Below, piece after piece: positions 36,406 to 45,424 of a stretch of DNA of 64,000 nucleotides (positions are counted from its first letter, which is position 1; every line of letters starts with the position of its first letter). The position numbers and the translations under genes are program-made. The notes below the pieces were generated by a model. It made no database searches. It saw nothing but the letters and a program-made list of their open reading frames with translations, and was not told the origin of the DNA. The DNA lies in NCBI RefSeq assembly GCF_024710845.1, contig NZ_JANJTZ010000039.1:163957-227956 (forward strand), in the 5' to 3' direction. This DNA comes from Mesorhizobium sp. (lineage in GTDB: Bacteria; Pseudomonadota; Alphaproteobacteria; Rhizobiales; Rhizobiaceae).

Positions 36406-37209
36406 ATGGCGTCTGCAGAGACACGCGAAAAGATCCTGGACGCGGCGGAGAGCCTCTTTACCCAGCACGGCATCAATGGCGTTTCTCTGCGCGAGATCGC
36501 CGCGAAGGCCGATATCCGGATTTCTCATCTGCAGTATCACTTCAAGACTCGGGAGGACCTCTACTTCGCGGTCTTCGAGCGGCGCATCCTTGCGATCAAC
36601 GAAGACCGGCTCGCACGCCTGGACAGCATCGAGCGGGACTCCGGATATGACAGCGCCCACCTCGACGACGTGGTGCGCGCCCTGGTCGAGCCGATGGTCA
36701 TGCGATCAGGCGACACCAAGTCGGGCGGCGCGCATTATGCAACGCTGCTGAACCAGGTCACGAACGAGCCGGCCGACTACGCTCGCCGCATCTCGCGAGA
36801 GTTCTTCGATCCGATCGCCCGCATTACGATCAAGGCCTTCGCCAAGGCGCTGCCCGATCTCGACATGAAGAGCCTGCCGTGGATCTACATCTTCGCGGTA
36901 GGCGCAATGACCGCGTCGATCTCGCGAACGGATCGCGTCAAGCTGCTTTCGGACAATGCCTGCGATCCGCTCGATGTCGCCAGGACAGTGTCCTTGCTGG
37001 TGCCGTTCATCGCGGGCGGCATGCGGGCCGTGGACGAAGCCGAACAGGCGCGCCGCGCGAAGGAACACGACAGCAAGGCGCGCCGGCCCAAGGCACCCCA
37101 AAAATCGACCGCCAAGACGACCAGGCCTCTGCGGCGCCGCGGCTCATCTGTCGAGGACGGTTCCGGCGATGGGCAGCAAACTGTCGCGAAAGCGAGCCGG
37201 AAACGCTGA
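36406..37209 (+). CDS. TetR-family regulator with a basic tail
   Basis: The 267-residue repressor starts after an excellent GGAGGTGA site. The HTH is typical: REKILDAAESLFTQHG, VSLREIAAKADIRISHLQYH, FKTREDLYFAVFERR. The ligand domain runs to about 215; after that a Lys/Arg/Ala-rich tail of about 50 residues (KARRPKAPQKSTAKTTRPL) is unusual for TetR and could add nonspecific DNA binding. It is divergent from the TRAP-1 operon and probably represses it, responding to the imported substrate or its CoA ester. Confidence 0.88.
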   Translation: MASAETREKILDAAESLFTQHGINGVSLREIAAKADIRISHLQYHFKTREDLYFAVFERRILAINEDRLARLDSIERDSGYDSAHLDDVVRALVEPMVMRSGDTKSGGAHYATLLNQVTNEPADYARRISREFFDPIARITIKAFAKALPDLDMKSLPWIYIFAVGAMTASISRTDRVKLLSDNACDPLDVARTVSLLVPFIAGGMRAVDEAEQARRAKEHDSKARRPKAPQKSTAKTTRPLRRRGSSVEDGSGDGQQTVAKASRKR

Positions 37210-37242
37210 GGGTAAGGCGCGTTCGCGCTGCGTCTGCGGCCC

Positions 37243-38865
37243 TCAGGCCGCAGACAGGATCAACTCGGCTGCCTTCTCGGCGATCATGATCGTCGGGGAG
37301 TTGGTGTTCCCGGACGTGATCGTCGGCATGACCGAAGCGTCGGCGACGCGCAGAGCTTCTATCCCCCGCACCTTCAGCCTGGGGTCGACAACCGCGCCGC
37401 GATCGGCGGCGTTCCCCATGCGGGCCGTGCCAACGGGATGGAAAATCGTCGTGGCGATGTCACCGGCGACGGCGACGAGTTCTTCATCGGTCTGGTATTG
37501 CGAGCCTGGACGGTGTTCCTCTGGCGCATAGCGATGCAACGCCTCCGCCTGCATGATCTGGCGCGCCTTGCGGATCGATTCCGCACTGACGAGCCGGTCT
37601 TCCTCAGTCGCGAGATAGTTCGGATCGATGACCGGGGCTGCCGCCGGGTCGGCCGAGCGGATGTGGACGGAGCCGCGGCTGCTTGGGCGGAGGTTGCAGA
37701 CGCTGACCGTGATCGCAGCGAAGTCGTGCAGCGCATCGCCGAACTTGTCGAGCGACAACGGCTGAACGTGGAACTGGATATTGGGCCTGTCGTGACGTGG
37801 GCTTGAGCGGGTGAAGGCGCCCAGTTGCGAAGGCGCCATCGTCAGCGCCCCGCGGCGCAGGAAGGCATACTGCAGTCCCATCATCCCGCGCCGGACCAGC
37901 GATCTATAGATCATGTTCATGGTTGGAGCATTGCGGACCTTGAAGACCGGCCGGATCTGAAGGTGATCCTGCAGGTTCTCGCCGACGCCGGACAGATCGG
38001 CGACAATTTCGATCCCCATCCCGCGGAGGCGCTCCGCATTTCCGATGCCCGAGCGCTCCAGAATGGCGGGACTGGAAACGGCTCCGGCGCAAAGCACGAC
38101 CTCCCGGCGCGCACCGATCGTCCGCACGCCGTCGGGGCCGGTGACGACGACGCCCGAGGCGCGCCGCCCGTCGAATACGACGCGATCGACGAGCGTCTCG
38201 CTGAACACGTGCAGATTGGGCCGCTTGAGTGCCGGCTTCAGAAAGCCTCGGGCCGCACTCCAGCGCCGGCCCATCTTCTGATTGACGTCGAAATAGCCGC
38301 ACCCCTCGTTGGAGCCGGTGTTGAAATCCTCGGTGGGCGGGATCTGGCATTGACCGGCGGCCGCACGGAAGGCATCGAGAATCTCCCAGCGCAGTCGAGG
38401 CGGTTCGACGCGCCATTCGCCACCGGCGCCATGAAAGGGGCCTGCGCCGCGCCAGTTGTCTTCGTGGCGGATGAAGTAGGGCAGTACGTCGTCCCAGCCC
38501 CAGCCGTCCAGCCCTTCGTCCCGCCAAGAATCGTAGTCCTCGCGTTGGCCGCGCATATAGATCATCGCGTTGATCGCCGACGAGCCGCCAACCACCTTCC
38601 CGCGTGGGTAGGCGAGGTCCCGCCCGTTCAGGCCGGCGATCTTCTCGGTTCGGAAGAGCCAGTCGGCCCTCGGATTGCCGATGGCGAACAGGTAGCCGGC
38701 CGGGATGTGGAACCAGATCCAGTTGTCTCTGCCGCCCGCTTCGATCAGAGCAACTTGGTAGCGGCCGTTCTCGCTCAGCCGATTGGCCAGGACGCAGCCG
38801 GCTGATCCGGCGCCGCAAATGACATAGTCGAAGACGTAGGGTGTTTCTTCAGCGTGCTTCATCAT
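37243..38865 (-). CDS. GMC-family FAD oxidoreductase (alcohol/choline dehydrogenase type)
   Basis: This is a 540-residue flavoenzyme. The FAD motif DYVICGAGSAGCVLANRLSE starts near residue 12; PRGKVVGGSSAINAMIYMRG and GAVSSPAILERSGIG are GMC signatures; the catalytic His is in FHPVGTARMG and the C-terminal block is DASVMPTITSGNTNSPTI. It oxidises a primary or secondary alcohol. Its ATG at 38865 overlaps the upstream stop by four bases, so it is last in the thiolase-ligase-hydrolase-GMC operon. Confidence 0.9.
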   Translation of the reverse strand: MMKHAEETPYVFDYVICGAGSAGCVLANRLSENGRYQVALIEAGGRDNWIWFHIPAGYLFAIGNPRADWLFRTEKIAGLNGRDLAYPRGKVVGGSSAINAMIYMRGQREDYDSWRDEGLDGWGWDDVLPYFIRHEDNWRGAGPFHGAGGEWRVEPPRLRWEILDAFRAAAGQCQIPPTEDFNTGSNEGCGYFDVNQKMGRRWSAARGFLKPALKRPNLHVFSETLVDRVVFDGRRASGVVVTGPDGVRTIGARREVVLCAGAVSSPAILERSGIGNAERLRGMGIEIVADLSGVGENLQDHLQIRPVFKVRNAPTMNMIYRSLVRRGMMGLQYAFLRRGALTMAPSQLGAFTRSSPRHDRPNIQFHVQPLSLDKFGDALHDFAAITVSVCNLRPSSRGSVHIRSADPAAAPVIDPNYLATEEDRLVSAESIRKARQIMQAEALHRYAPEEHRPGSQYQTDEELVAVAGDIATTIFHPVGTARMGNAADRGAVVDPRLKVRGIEALRVADASVMPTITSGNTNSPTIMIAEKAAELILSAA

Positions 38866-39845
38866 GCCTGACTCGGTTGAGCCTCCTCCCACCTCGGACT
38901 GCGATCCTTGTCAACGAGCAGCGCGCGGATGCCCTCGGCGAAATCCCGCCCCCGCGTCACACGCCGGGCTAGGTCGAATTCGATCGCCAGACATTCAGCA
39001 AGCGACATTCCGGCGGTGCGTTCAAGCAATTCTAGCGTGACGTTGAGGCTGGAGGGCGCCGCGCGTTCCAGTCTCTGCATCGCCTCCAGGGCGAACGCGC
39101 CCGGTTCCCGGCGAAGCGCGTCCATGATCGACGAGACCCGACTGGTCGAGAAGCACCGCTCGACGACATCGATGTTTTGGGCGAGCCGGCTTTCGCCGGG
39201 TGTCCCTTCAACTGCACGGAGAATGTCCTCGATCGGTTCGCGATCCGCCATCCGCGCTTCGATTTCCGTATGATTTTCGCCGGCAACGAAGTGTGTCGCC
39301 AGGCCGGTGTAGATCGAATCCGCCGGCGAAAGTTGATACCCTGTCAGGGCCAGGAACCGGGCCGTCGGCACCGGCAGCCGGTTGAGGAAATGGCTTGCCC
39401 CGACGTCCGGGAAGTATCCGATCGCGGTTTCGGGCATGGCGAGAATGGCCGCCTCGCCCACGATGCGATGCCGCCCGTACACCGATATTCCCATCCCGCC
39501 GCCAAAGCATGTGCCGTCGATCAGGGCGACATACGGCTTCGGGAATCTGCTTATGCACTCATTGAGCGCGAATTCCCGGCCGAAGAATGAGTCGGCTTCG
39601 TCATGACGCCCCTGTTGGCGCGCCTGATAGATCGCCCGTACGTCGCCTCCAGCGCAGAATGTTCCTGCACTGGTGCTCTTCACGACCACGGACGTCACTT
39701 CGTCATCGTTTCGAAATTCCTCGAGCGCGCTCGAGAAAGCGTCGACCATCTCCAGCGTCAGCGCGTTGCGGGCTCTCGGCCGGTTCAGCGCGATGACGCC
39801 CAGATGTCCGTTCCTGGTCGCGATGAGGTGGGGAGCCGTGTTCAC
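38862..39845 (-). CDS. 3-hydroxyisobutyryl-CoA hydrolase-like crotonase protein
   Basis: The 327-residue crotonase-fold protein starts at GTG 39845. It has the HIBYL-CoA hydrolase layout rather than a plain hydratase: FCAGGDVRAIYQ, DGTCFGGGMGISVYGRHRIVGE, MPETAIGYFPDVGASHFLNRLP, and the C-terminal REFxxG-like stretch EFDLARRVTRGRDFAEGIRALLVDKD. The Glu in MPETAIG is the catalytic base. It would release a hydroxy acid from its CoA ester, or hydrate an enoyl-CoA. The next gene encodes an alcohol-oxidising GMC enzyme, which could take the product. Confidence 0.85.
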   Translation of the reverse strand: MNTAPHLIATRNGHLGVIALNRPRARNALTLEMVDAFSSALEEFRNDDEVTSVVVKSTSAGTFCAGGDVRAIYQARQQGRHDEADSFFGREFALNECISRFPKPYVALIDGTCFGGGMGISVYGRHRIVGEAAILAMPETAIGYFPDVGASHFLNRLPVPTARFLALTGYQLSPADSIYTGLATHFVAGENHTEIEARMADREPIEDILRAVEGTPGESRLAQNIDVVERCFSTSRVSSIMDALRREPGAFALEAMQRLERAAPSSLNVTLELLERTAGMSLAECLAIEFDLARRVTRGRDFAEGIRALLVDKDRSPRWEEAQPSQA

Positions 39846-39949
39846 GAGAGGCGGTCCCGTTGCTTGATGGGTGAAGAGGTCGGTAAGGTTCGATCTGCTG
39901 GTCGTTCCAAACCGGGCCGGGTCGGGTTTTCGGCAGGCGCCCGGTGTCG

Positions 39950-41491
39950 CTACGAACCCGTGGGCGGATCGTCTTCCAGCAACCTCCGCAATTCGGTCTT
40001 CAAGACCTTTCCGTAGGCATTCTTCGGAAGATCCCCGAGATAGACATACTGCTTCGGACGCTTGAACCGCGCGATGTTGGCGATGCAGTGCAGATCGAGG
40101 GCTCCGTCGTCTTCGGGGTGGCCCGGCTCCAGCACGACGAAGGCGATCACGACCTCTCCCCATTCCCGGTCCGGCCTGCCCACGACCGACACCTGGGCCA
40201 CGGATGGATGGGCGAGCAGCACTTCCTCCACCTCGCGGGGATAGATGTTAGATCCGCCCGAGATGATCATGTCCTTGGATCGGTCGCGAAGGGTGACGAA
40301 CCCGTCCACGTCCATCGATCCGAGGTCGCCGGTCCAGAGCCAGCCGTCGCGGATGGCATCGGCGGTCGCGCGTTCGTTTTGCCAGTATCCCGTCATCACC
40401 GTGGCGCCCGAAACGAGGACCTCGCCTGTTTCTCCGCGAGGCAGTTCATTGCCATCCGCATCGGCGATCTTGACCTCGACGCAGGCGTGCGGCGCTCCAA
40501 CGGAGGCGAGACGCTCGCGCCAGCGCGGATGATCCCGGTCCGCCACACGGCTGCGGGAAAGCGCGGTGATCGTCATCGGGCTTTCCGCTTGCCCGTAGAT
40601 CTGTACGAAGCGTGGCCCGAGCACGTCGACAGCGTCGAGGATGTCGGCGACGTACATCGGGCCGCCGCCGTAGACGATCGTCTTCAGCCCGTCGCCGTCG
40701 AAGCCGGTCTGCCGCGCGTGGGACACCATGCGGCGGACCATGGTGGGCGCGGCGAACATGCAGACGTTGCGCAGTCTCGGCGCGAGGTTCTGGATCTCGG
40801 CGGGATCGAAACCGCCGGAAGCGGGAACCACGTGCCTGGCGGCGCGCAGGGTAAAGACGAAATTGTAGGAGCCGGCCCCATGCGACATCGGCGCAGCGTA
40901 GAGAGCGCAATCGGCGCGCTCGGCCGCGTCCACGTCGGTGAAATAGGCCAGACTCGCAGCCTGGAGATTGCCGTGCGTCTGCATGACGCCCTTCGGCCGG
41001 CCCGTCGTCCCCGACGTGTAGAAGATCCAAGCGATATCGTCGCGGCCGCGCCGTACCGGCTGACCGACCGGATCGGCATCGTGGAGTGCCCTCCAGTCGC
41101 CGCCCGTGGCGTCGAGCATCGGCAGCTGCTCCGCTTCCAGTTGTGCCTGCAAGCCGCCCAGTTCCTGTCCGCTGCTGACGACGAGCCGGGCGGCCGTATC
41201 TCTGACGATCCAGGCGGCTTCCCTGGGGTGCAGCTTGGCGTTAATCGGCACGATCGCCGCGCCGAGCAGCAGGGTCGCGTAGAGTGCCTCAAGGTATTCC
41301 GGGGCGTTGTGCATGAAGATCGCAACGCGGTCTCCCGCCGAAATGCCGTACTGCGACCGGAACGCCCCCGCAATCGCCCTGCTTCGGCGATAGAATTCGG
41401 CATAGTCGGCGACGACGGATGTCCCGCGCAGCAGGGCGGGTGCATGGGGATGGAGGAGGGCCGCCCGTTCCAGCCAGTTCGCCAGGTTCAT
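39950..41491 (-). CDS. AMP-forming acyl-CoA ligase
   Basis: The 513-residue ligase starts at ATG 41491, overlapping the thiolase stop by one base. Motifs: WIFYTSGTTGRPKGVMQTHG, IYGQAESPMTI, TGDLGSMDVDGFVTLRDRSKD, and catalytic Lys in YGKVLKTELRR. It activates a carboxylic acid, probably the demethylated or cleaved product, to its CoA thioester for the adjacent crotonase and thiolase. It is not fused, unlike the ligase at the left end of the window. Confidence 0.92.
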   Translation of the reverse strand: MNLANWLERAALLHPHAPALLRGTSVVADYAEFYRRSRAIAGAFRSQYGISAGDRVAIFMHNAPEYLEALYATLLLGAAIVPINAKLHPREAAWIVRDTAARLVVSSGQELGGLQAQLEAEQLPMLDATGGDWRALHDADPVGQPVRRGRDDIAWIFYTSGTTGRPKGVMQTHGNLQAASLAYFTDVDAAERADCALYAAPMSHGAGSYNFVFTLRAARHVVPASGGFDPAEIQNLAPRLRNVCMFAAPTMVRRMVSHARQTGFDGDGLKTIVYGGGPMYVADILDAVDVLGPRFVQIYGQAESPMTITALSRSRVADRDHPRWRERLASVGAPHACVEVKIADADGNELPRGETGEVLVSGATVMTGYWQNERATADAIRDGWLWTGDLGSMDVDGFVTLRDRSKDMIISGGSNIYPREVEEVLLAHPSVAQVSVVGRPDREWGEVVIAFVVLEPGHPEDDGALDLHCIANIARFKRPKQYVYLGDLPKNAYGKVLKTELRRLLEDDPPTGS

Positions 41492-42660
41492 CAGGCGACC
41501 CTGACCGGCTCGAGAACGGAGCAATAGTTCGCGACGGCCGACCCGCCCATGTTGAAGACGCAGCCTAGCGCCGCGCCCTTTTTTTGCATGCCGCCGGCCT
41601 GGTTGACGAGCTGCATGGCCGACAGGGCGTGCATCGAGACGCCGGTCGCTCCGATCGGGTGACCTTTCGCCTTCAGCCCGCCGGAGAGGTTGATCGGAAG
41701 CCTTCCGTCAGGCATGACGACGCCGTCGTCGATCGCCTGCCGTCCGCGCCCTTTCGGCGCCAGGCCCATCGCTTCGTAAATCATCAGCTCGGCGATGGTG
41801 AAGCAGTCGTGGACCTCGGCGAAGTCGAGGTCGTCGACCGTGATGCCGGCGGCATCGAATGCACGGCGGAATGCCTCGGCCGGTCCTTCGAAATCCAGCA
41901 TGTTGCGCCGCGACATCGGCAGGTAGTCATTCACCTGGACGGCGGAGCGGAAGGCGACCGCGTTTGAATGGTCGCCCGAAGCCTCATCGGCGACCATGAT
42001 CAACGCCGCAGCGCCGTCCGAGATCAGCGAGCAGTCCGACATCCGCAGCGGCGCCGCGATCACTGGGTTCCTGTCGCTGACGGTATTGCAGAATGCGACA
42101 TCGAGCGGCTTATGCATGTGCGCAAGCGGGTTCTGCATCGCGTTGCGATGGTTCTTCGAGGCGATCTGCGCCAGCGTTGTGGAGTGATCGCCATGTGCCT
42201 GGAAGTAGGATTGCGCAAACCGCGCGAAGACCTGCGGGAACGATACGCCGCCTTCTTCCGCCTGGTAGGACGCGCTGGCGAGAGATTCGGTGACCCCCGC
42301 CGTGTCCCGCGCCGTCATCTTCTCGGCCCCGACGACGAGCACGGTCCTGGCCGATCCCGCGCGGATAGCGTCACGGGCCGCATAGACGGCCGCCGAGCCC
42401 GACGCGCAGGCATTCTCGAGACGCGTCGCCGGCTTGAATCGCAGGGAATCGTCGACGGAAAGTGCCATCGAAGAGATGAAGCCGTCGGGGATCAGGCCGC
42501 TGTTGAAGTTGCCGACGAAGATCGCGTCGATGTCCGGCGCCTCGATGCCCGCGCAGGAGATAGCCTCGCGTGAGGCATCGACGATGAGATCCTCGATCGT
42601 CTTGGTGTCGAGGCGACCAAACTTGGTATGCCCCCAGCCAACGATATGCGCGTCCGTCAT
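41491..42660 (-). CDS. Thiolase (acetyl-CoA acetyltransferase family)
   Basis: The 389-residue thiolase starts at 42660. The nucleophilic Cys is in RLENACASGSAAVYAA and the C-terminal catalytic region is in GGLKAKGHPIGATGVSM. The sequence is of the SCP2/thiolase-like class (HDCFTIAELMIYEAMGL) rather than the biosynthetic type. It cleaves or forms a beta-ketoacyl-CoA and heads the minus-strand CoA-degradation operon. Confidence 0.9.
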   Translation of the reverse strand: MTDAHIVGWGHTKFGRLDTKTIEDLIVDASREAISCAGIEAPDIDAIFVGNFNSGLIPDGFISSMALSVDDSLRFKPATRLENACASGSAAVYAARDAIRAGSARTVLVVGAEKMTARDTAGVTESLASASYQAEEGGVSFPQVFARFAQSYFQAHGDHSTTLAQIASKNHRNAMQNPLAHMHKPLDVAFCNTVSDRNPVIAAPLRMSDCSLISDGAAALIMVADEASGDHSNAVAFRSAVQVNDYLPMSRRNMLDFEGPAEAFRRAFDAAGITVDDLDFAEVHDCFTIAELMIYEAMGLAPKGRGRQAIDDGVVMPDGRLPINLSGGLKAKGHPIGATGVSMHALSAMQLVNQAGGMQKKGAALGCVFNMGGSAVANYCSVLEPVRVA

Positions 42661-42688
42661 CCGTTCCTCTCCCAGGCCACGCGCGAGA

Positions 42689-42734
42689 TTTGCGCACGTG
42701 TCCCGTGATGCATAGTCGTGGGAGCACGCTATTT
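42689..42734. promoter_or_regulatory. Bipartite operator between thiolase and hydrolase genes
   Basis: Two blocks occur: TTTGCGCACGTGTCC (42689-42703) and GTGGGAGCACGCTATTT (42718-42734). The same pair, with starts exactly 29 bases apart, recurs at 50246-50291. The second block read on the minus strand (AAATAGCGTGCTCCCAC) is one of four copies of a dyad around CGTGC-TC-GCACG. It lies 58 bases before the thiolase ATG and 59 before the divergent hydrolase ATG. Confidence 0.7.
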
Positions 42735-42792
42735 GTGGGGAGCGATCATGAGCCATAGTCCGGGCTAGGCGGTTTCCTGCGAAGACCTGACA

Positions 42793-43536
42793 ATGGCGAT
42801 ATATCTCCTCGTGCATGGTGCCTGGCATTCGGGCTGGTGTTTCGATCGCCTCGGCGAGATCCTGCGCAATCGGGGCCATCACGTCATTGCTCCGGATCTG
42901 CCGGGCATGGGCGGCGACGAGGCAAGGCTTGCGGCGGTAACGCTCGAGGAATGGGGCCGTTTCATCGCAGACCTGGCGTCGACCCAGGCGGAACCGGTCA
43001 TGCTCTGCGGACACAGCCGTGGCGGCACAGTGATCAGCACGGCCGCAGAGATGGCGCCGGAGGCGTTGAGGGCGCTCGTCTTCATCACCGCGTTCATGCT
43101 GCCAGACGGGGATTCCCCGGCCGCGTTCAAAGCCCGCGTACCCTGCGAAAATCCCTTTGCCCGCACCATCGCGATGGTCGGCGACAGGGCTGGCACGCGG
43201 GTCGATCCGGAGGCGGCGATGGAGTTCTTCTACAACACCACCAGTCTGGAGGATCGTCTCGCGGCGTCCAGGCGTCTAGTGGCGGACCCGTTCAAGCCGT
43301 CGCGCACGCCGCTTCGGCTGTCCAGCCGGCGGTTCGGCACGGTCCCGCGCTACTACATTGAATGCACCGAGGATCGGATTATCCCGCTCGCCGAACAGCG
43401 GCTCATGCAGGAGGGTTTGCCGGCGGCAGCGGTCGAAACCCTATACTGCGATCATTCCCCATTTCTATCCGACACGCATGGACTGGCGAGTGCGCTGCTG
43501 CGGATTGCAGATCGCGCGATGGCCGTCGGCAACTAG
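42793..43536 (+). CDS. Alpha/beta hydrolase
   Basis: The 247-residue hydrolase has no signal peptide. Motifs are LLVHGAWHSGWCF, nucleophile CGHSRGGT, and C-terminal His in CDHSPFLSDTH. It resembles the methylesterase/hydroxynitrile-lyase-like family of the exported esterase at 27367-28158 but is cytoplasmic. It is divergent from the thiolase operon and shares its bipartite operator. No RBS is clear at this ATG. Confidence 0.85.
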   Translation: MAIYLLVHGAWHSGWCFDRLGEILRNRGHHVIAPDLPGMGGDEARLAAVTLEEWGRFIADLASTQAEPVMLCGHSRGGTVISTAAEMAPEALRALVFITAFMLPDGDSPAAFKARVPCENPFARTIAMVGDRAGTRVDPEAAMEFFYNTTSLEDRLAASRRLVADPFKPSRTPLRLSSRRFGTVPRYYIECTEDRIIPLAEQRLMQEGLPAAAVETLYCDHSPFLSDTHGLASALLRIADRAMAVGN

Positions 43537-43639
43537 CCGGTCGTTCTGCGATCCGTGTCCCGCTCTCTGCAGACCGCGCCATGCGATCGAGCCCGTAGAA
43601 ACGGCCCTCGCGGGGGATTTCCCGCTTCATCCTGCGCTA

Positions 43640-43656
43640 AAATAGCGTGCTCGCAC
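43640..43656. promoter_or_regulatory. Dyad operator before TRAP system 2
   Basis: AAATAGCGTGCTCGCAC, followed by GACTATCC, contains the perfect dyad CGTGC-TC-GCACG with flanking ATAG/CTAT half-complements. It matches the thiolase-operon site at 24 of 26 positions by my count. It lies about 150 bases before the solute-receptor ATG. Confidence 0.7.
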
Positions 43657-43806
43657 GACTATCCCTCACCGGCGGCGCCGCCCAGATTTGATCCGGCGCT
43701 ATGACATTCAGGCGACGGGCCTTCGGGAGGATTACCCGTCTCCGGCGTGAAGCGCTGTTGGAAAACGTAGAACCGCATCAAGCAGGGTCTCGTCGGGAGG
43801 ACGAAA

Positions 43807-44793
43807 ATGAAACAGAGATTTTCTTATGCGCTCGCGGCAGCGGTCGCCTTCGCGGCAGCCTCGTTCATCCAGCCGGCAGAGGCTGAGACACTCCGGTCGA
43901 TTCGGGCTTTTCCGCAGAATCTCAAGCAGATCTCGGTGCTCTACACCGGCTTCCAAAAGGCCGTCACCGACGCAACCAAGGGCGAGATCACCTTCCAGGA
44001 CAATGGTCCGGAGACCGTCCCGCCGTTCGAGCAGTTCGAACCGCTGACGCAGGGGGTGTTCGACGTGATGTATACGGCCCCGTCCTACCATCAGGCGCAG
44101 ACCGGCGTCGGTGTAGGCATTTCCGCCATTCCCCAGACGTCCGATCCGGATCTCCTGACCTCTTCGGGCGTCAGGACCTGGCTCAGCGACTACTACCGCA
44201 AGAATTTCGGCGTCATTCCGATCGCCGTGTTCACGATCGGCGAAACAGTCTTCGTCTTCCGCGAGCCTCTCGCCGGCGAAACGCGGCTCGACGGACGCAA
44301 GATCCGCTCGAACGCGAGCTATGAAGGGATCGTCCGCGCGCTCGGGGGCGCTCCCGTGGCGATGGGCCCTGCCGATGCCTACGCGGCGCTGGAGAAGGGC
44401 ACGCTCGACGGCGTCGTTTGGCCGGAGATCGCCACTGCGGAGTTCAAGCTCTACGAGGTGACGAAATTTCTGGCCAAGCCGACCTTCGGCAAGAGCCACA
44501 ACGCGATCTTCATGAATGCCGCGAAGTTCGATTCCCTGCCCAAGGACCAGCAGGACGCGATCGTCCAGGCGGGACTAAAGCTCGAACACGACGCAAAGGC
44601 CTTCTTCGCCAAGCAGGCGGAAGACGAGACGAAGCTCATGGTCGAGAATGGCGTCGGGTTCACCGAGTTCAGTGCCGAGGTCGCGCCCCAGCTCGAAAAA
44701 CTCTACGTCGAAGGCCAGCGCGAGATCGCCGCGCGGTCGCGACCCGATGACGTCAAGGCGTTGTTCGAGCTCTCGGACAAGGCCGTCAAGTAG
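43807..44793 (+). CDS. TRAP transporter solute-binding protein (DctP type), system 2
   Basis: The 328-residue receptor has an RBS GGGAGGA and a Sec signal (QRFSYALAAAVAFAAASF). Its DctP segments are LTQGVFDVMYTAPSYHQAQ, DGRKIRSNASYEGIV and LEKGTLDGVVWPEIATAEF; the conserved Arg lies in KIRSNASY. It differs markedly from system 1, so it probably binds a different ligand. It heads a four-gene plus-strand operon. Confidence 0.9.
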   Translation: MKQRFSYALAAAVAFAAASFIQPAEAETLRSIRAFPQNLKQISVLYTGFQKAVTDATKGEITFQDNGPETVPPFEQFEPLTQGVFDVMYTAPSYHQAQTGVGVGISAIPQTSDPDLLTSSGVRTWLSDYYRKNFGVIPIAVFTIGETVFVFREPLAGETRLDGRKIRSNASYEGIVRALGGAPVAMGPADAYAALEKGTLDGVVWPEIATAEFKLYEVTKFLAKPTFGKSHNAIFMNAAKFDSLPKDQQDAIVQAGLKLEHDAKAFFAKQAEDETKLMVENGVGFTEFSAEVAPQLEKLYVEGQREIAARSRPDDVKALFELSDKAVK

Positions 44794-44930
44794 GACGTTC
44801 CGAACCGCGGGCGGATCGTTTCCCTCCGCTTCGCGATCGGAAGCGCGGCGTCTTCGAACTACCTGTTCGGCGCAGATACGCAATCGACTTGGGCAGGCCG
44901 CGCGCATCCGGCGCGTGGCAGGGAGGTTTT

Positions 44931-45422
44931 ATGCACGTCGTCAACTCGGCCTTGCGGCTTGTCTCCATGGCCTGCGCGGTCGTCGCCGCGGTCGCCGTCG
45001 GCATTGCGGCGGTCGTTTACGTTTCCGAAGTTGTCGCCCGCTACGGGTTGAACGATCCGCTCAACTGGTCGGGAGACATTGGCAGCTACATGCTCTGCGC
45101 CATGGTCTTCCTGGCGCTGCCACTGATCACCCGCCAACGCGGGCATATCGCCGTCACGGTGGTCATCGAGGCGCTTCCGGCCGCGCTCATCGGCAAGGTC
45201 ATGCGGGTGCTGGAGGTGATCTCCGCGGTCGTGCTTCTGATCGTCGCCTTTTTCGTCATCGATCTTTGCATCCGACAGTATCACCAGGGTGTGCTCACGA
45301 CGATGGCCAATCAGATCCCGCGCTGGTGGCTGACCGCCATCATGGCGTTCGGCATCGTCCTGTCCGCCTTCAACTTCATCGCCCCGGCCGACGAGAAGTC
45401 GGCGGACATCGTGGAGCTCTGA
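44931..45422 (+). CDS. TRAP transporter small permease (DctQ type), system 2
   Basis: This 163-residue protein starts at ATG 44931 after GGGAGGT and has four membrane helices (first VSMACAVVAAVAVGIAAVVY; then SYMLCAMVFLALPLITRQRG, typical of DctQ). It partners with the large permease two bases downstream. Confidence 0.88.
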   Translation: MHVVNSALRLVSMACAVVAAVAVGIAAVVYVSEVVARYGLNDPLNWSGDIGSYMLCAMVFLALPLITRQRGHIAVTVVIEALPAALIGKVMRVLEVISAVVLLIVAFFVIDLCIRQYHQGVLTTMANQIPRWWLTAIMAFGIVLSAFNFIAPADEKSADIVEL

Positions 45423-45424
45423 TC

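Noticed and set aside
44648..45424. Extension of the second DctM gene upstream of 45425
   Set aside because: The extension overlaps DctP and DctQ in another frame and is Arg/Ser-rich shadow sequence. The ATG at 45425, two bases after the DctQ stop, gives a normal DctM N-terminus.
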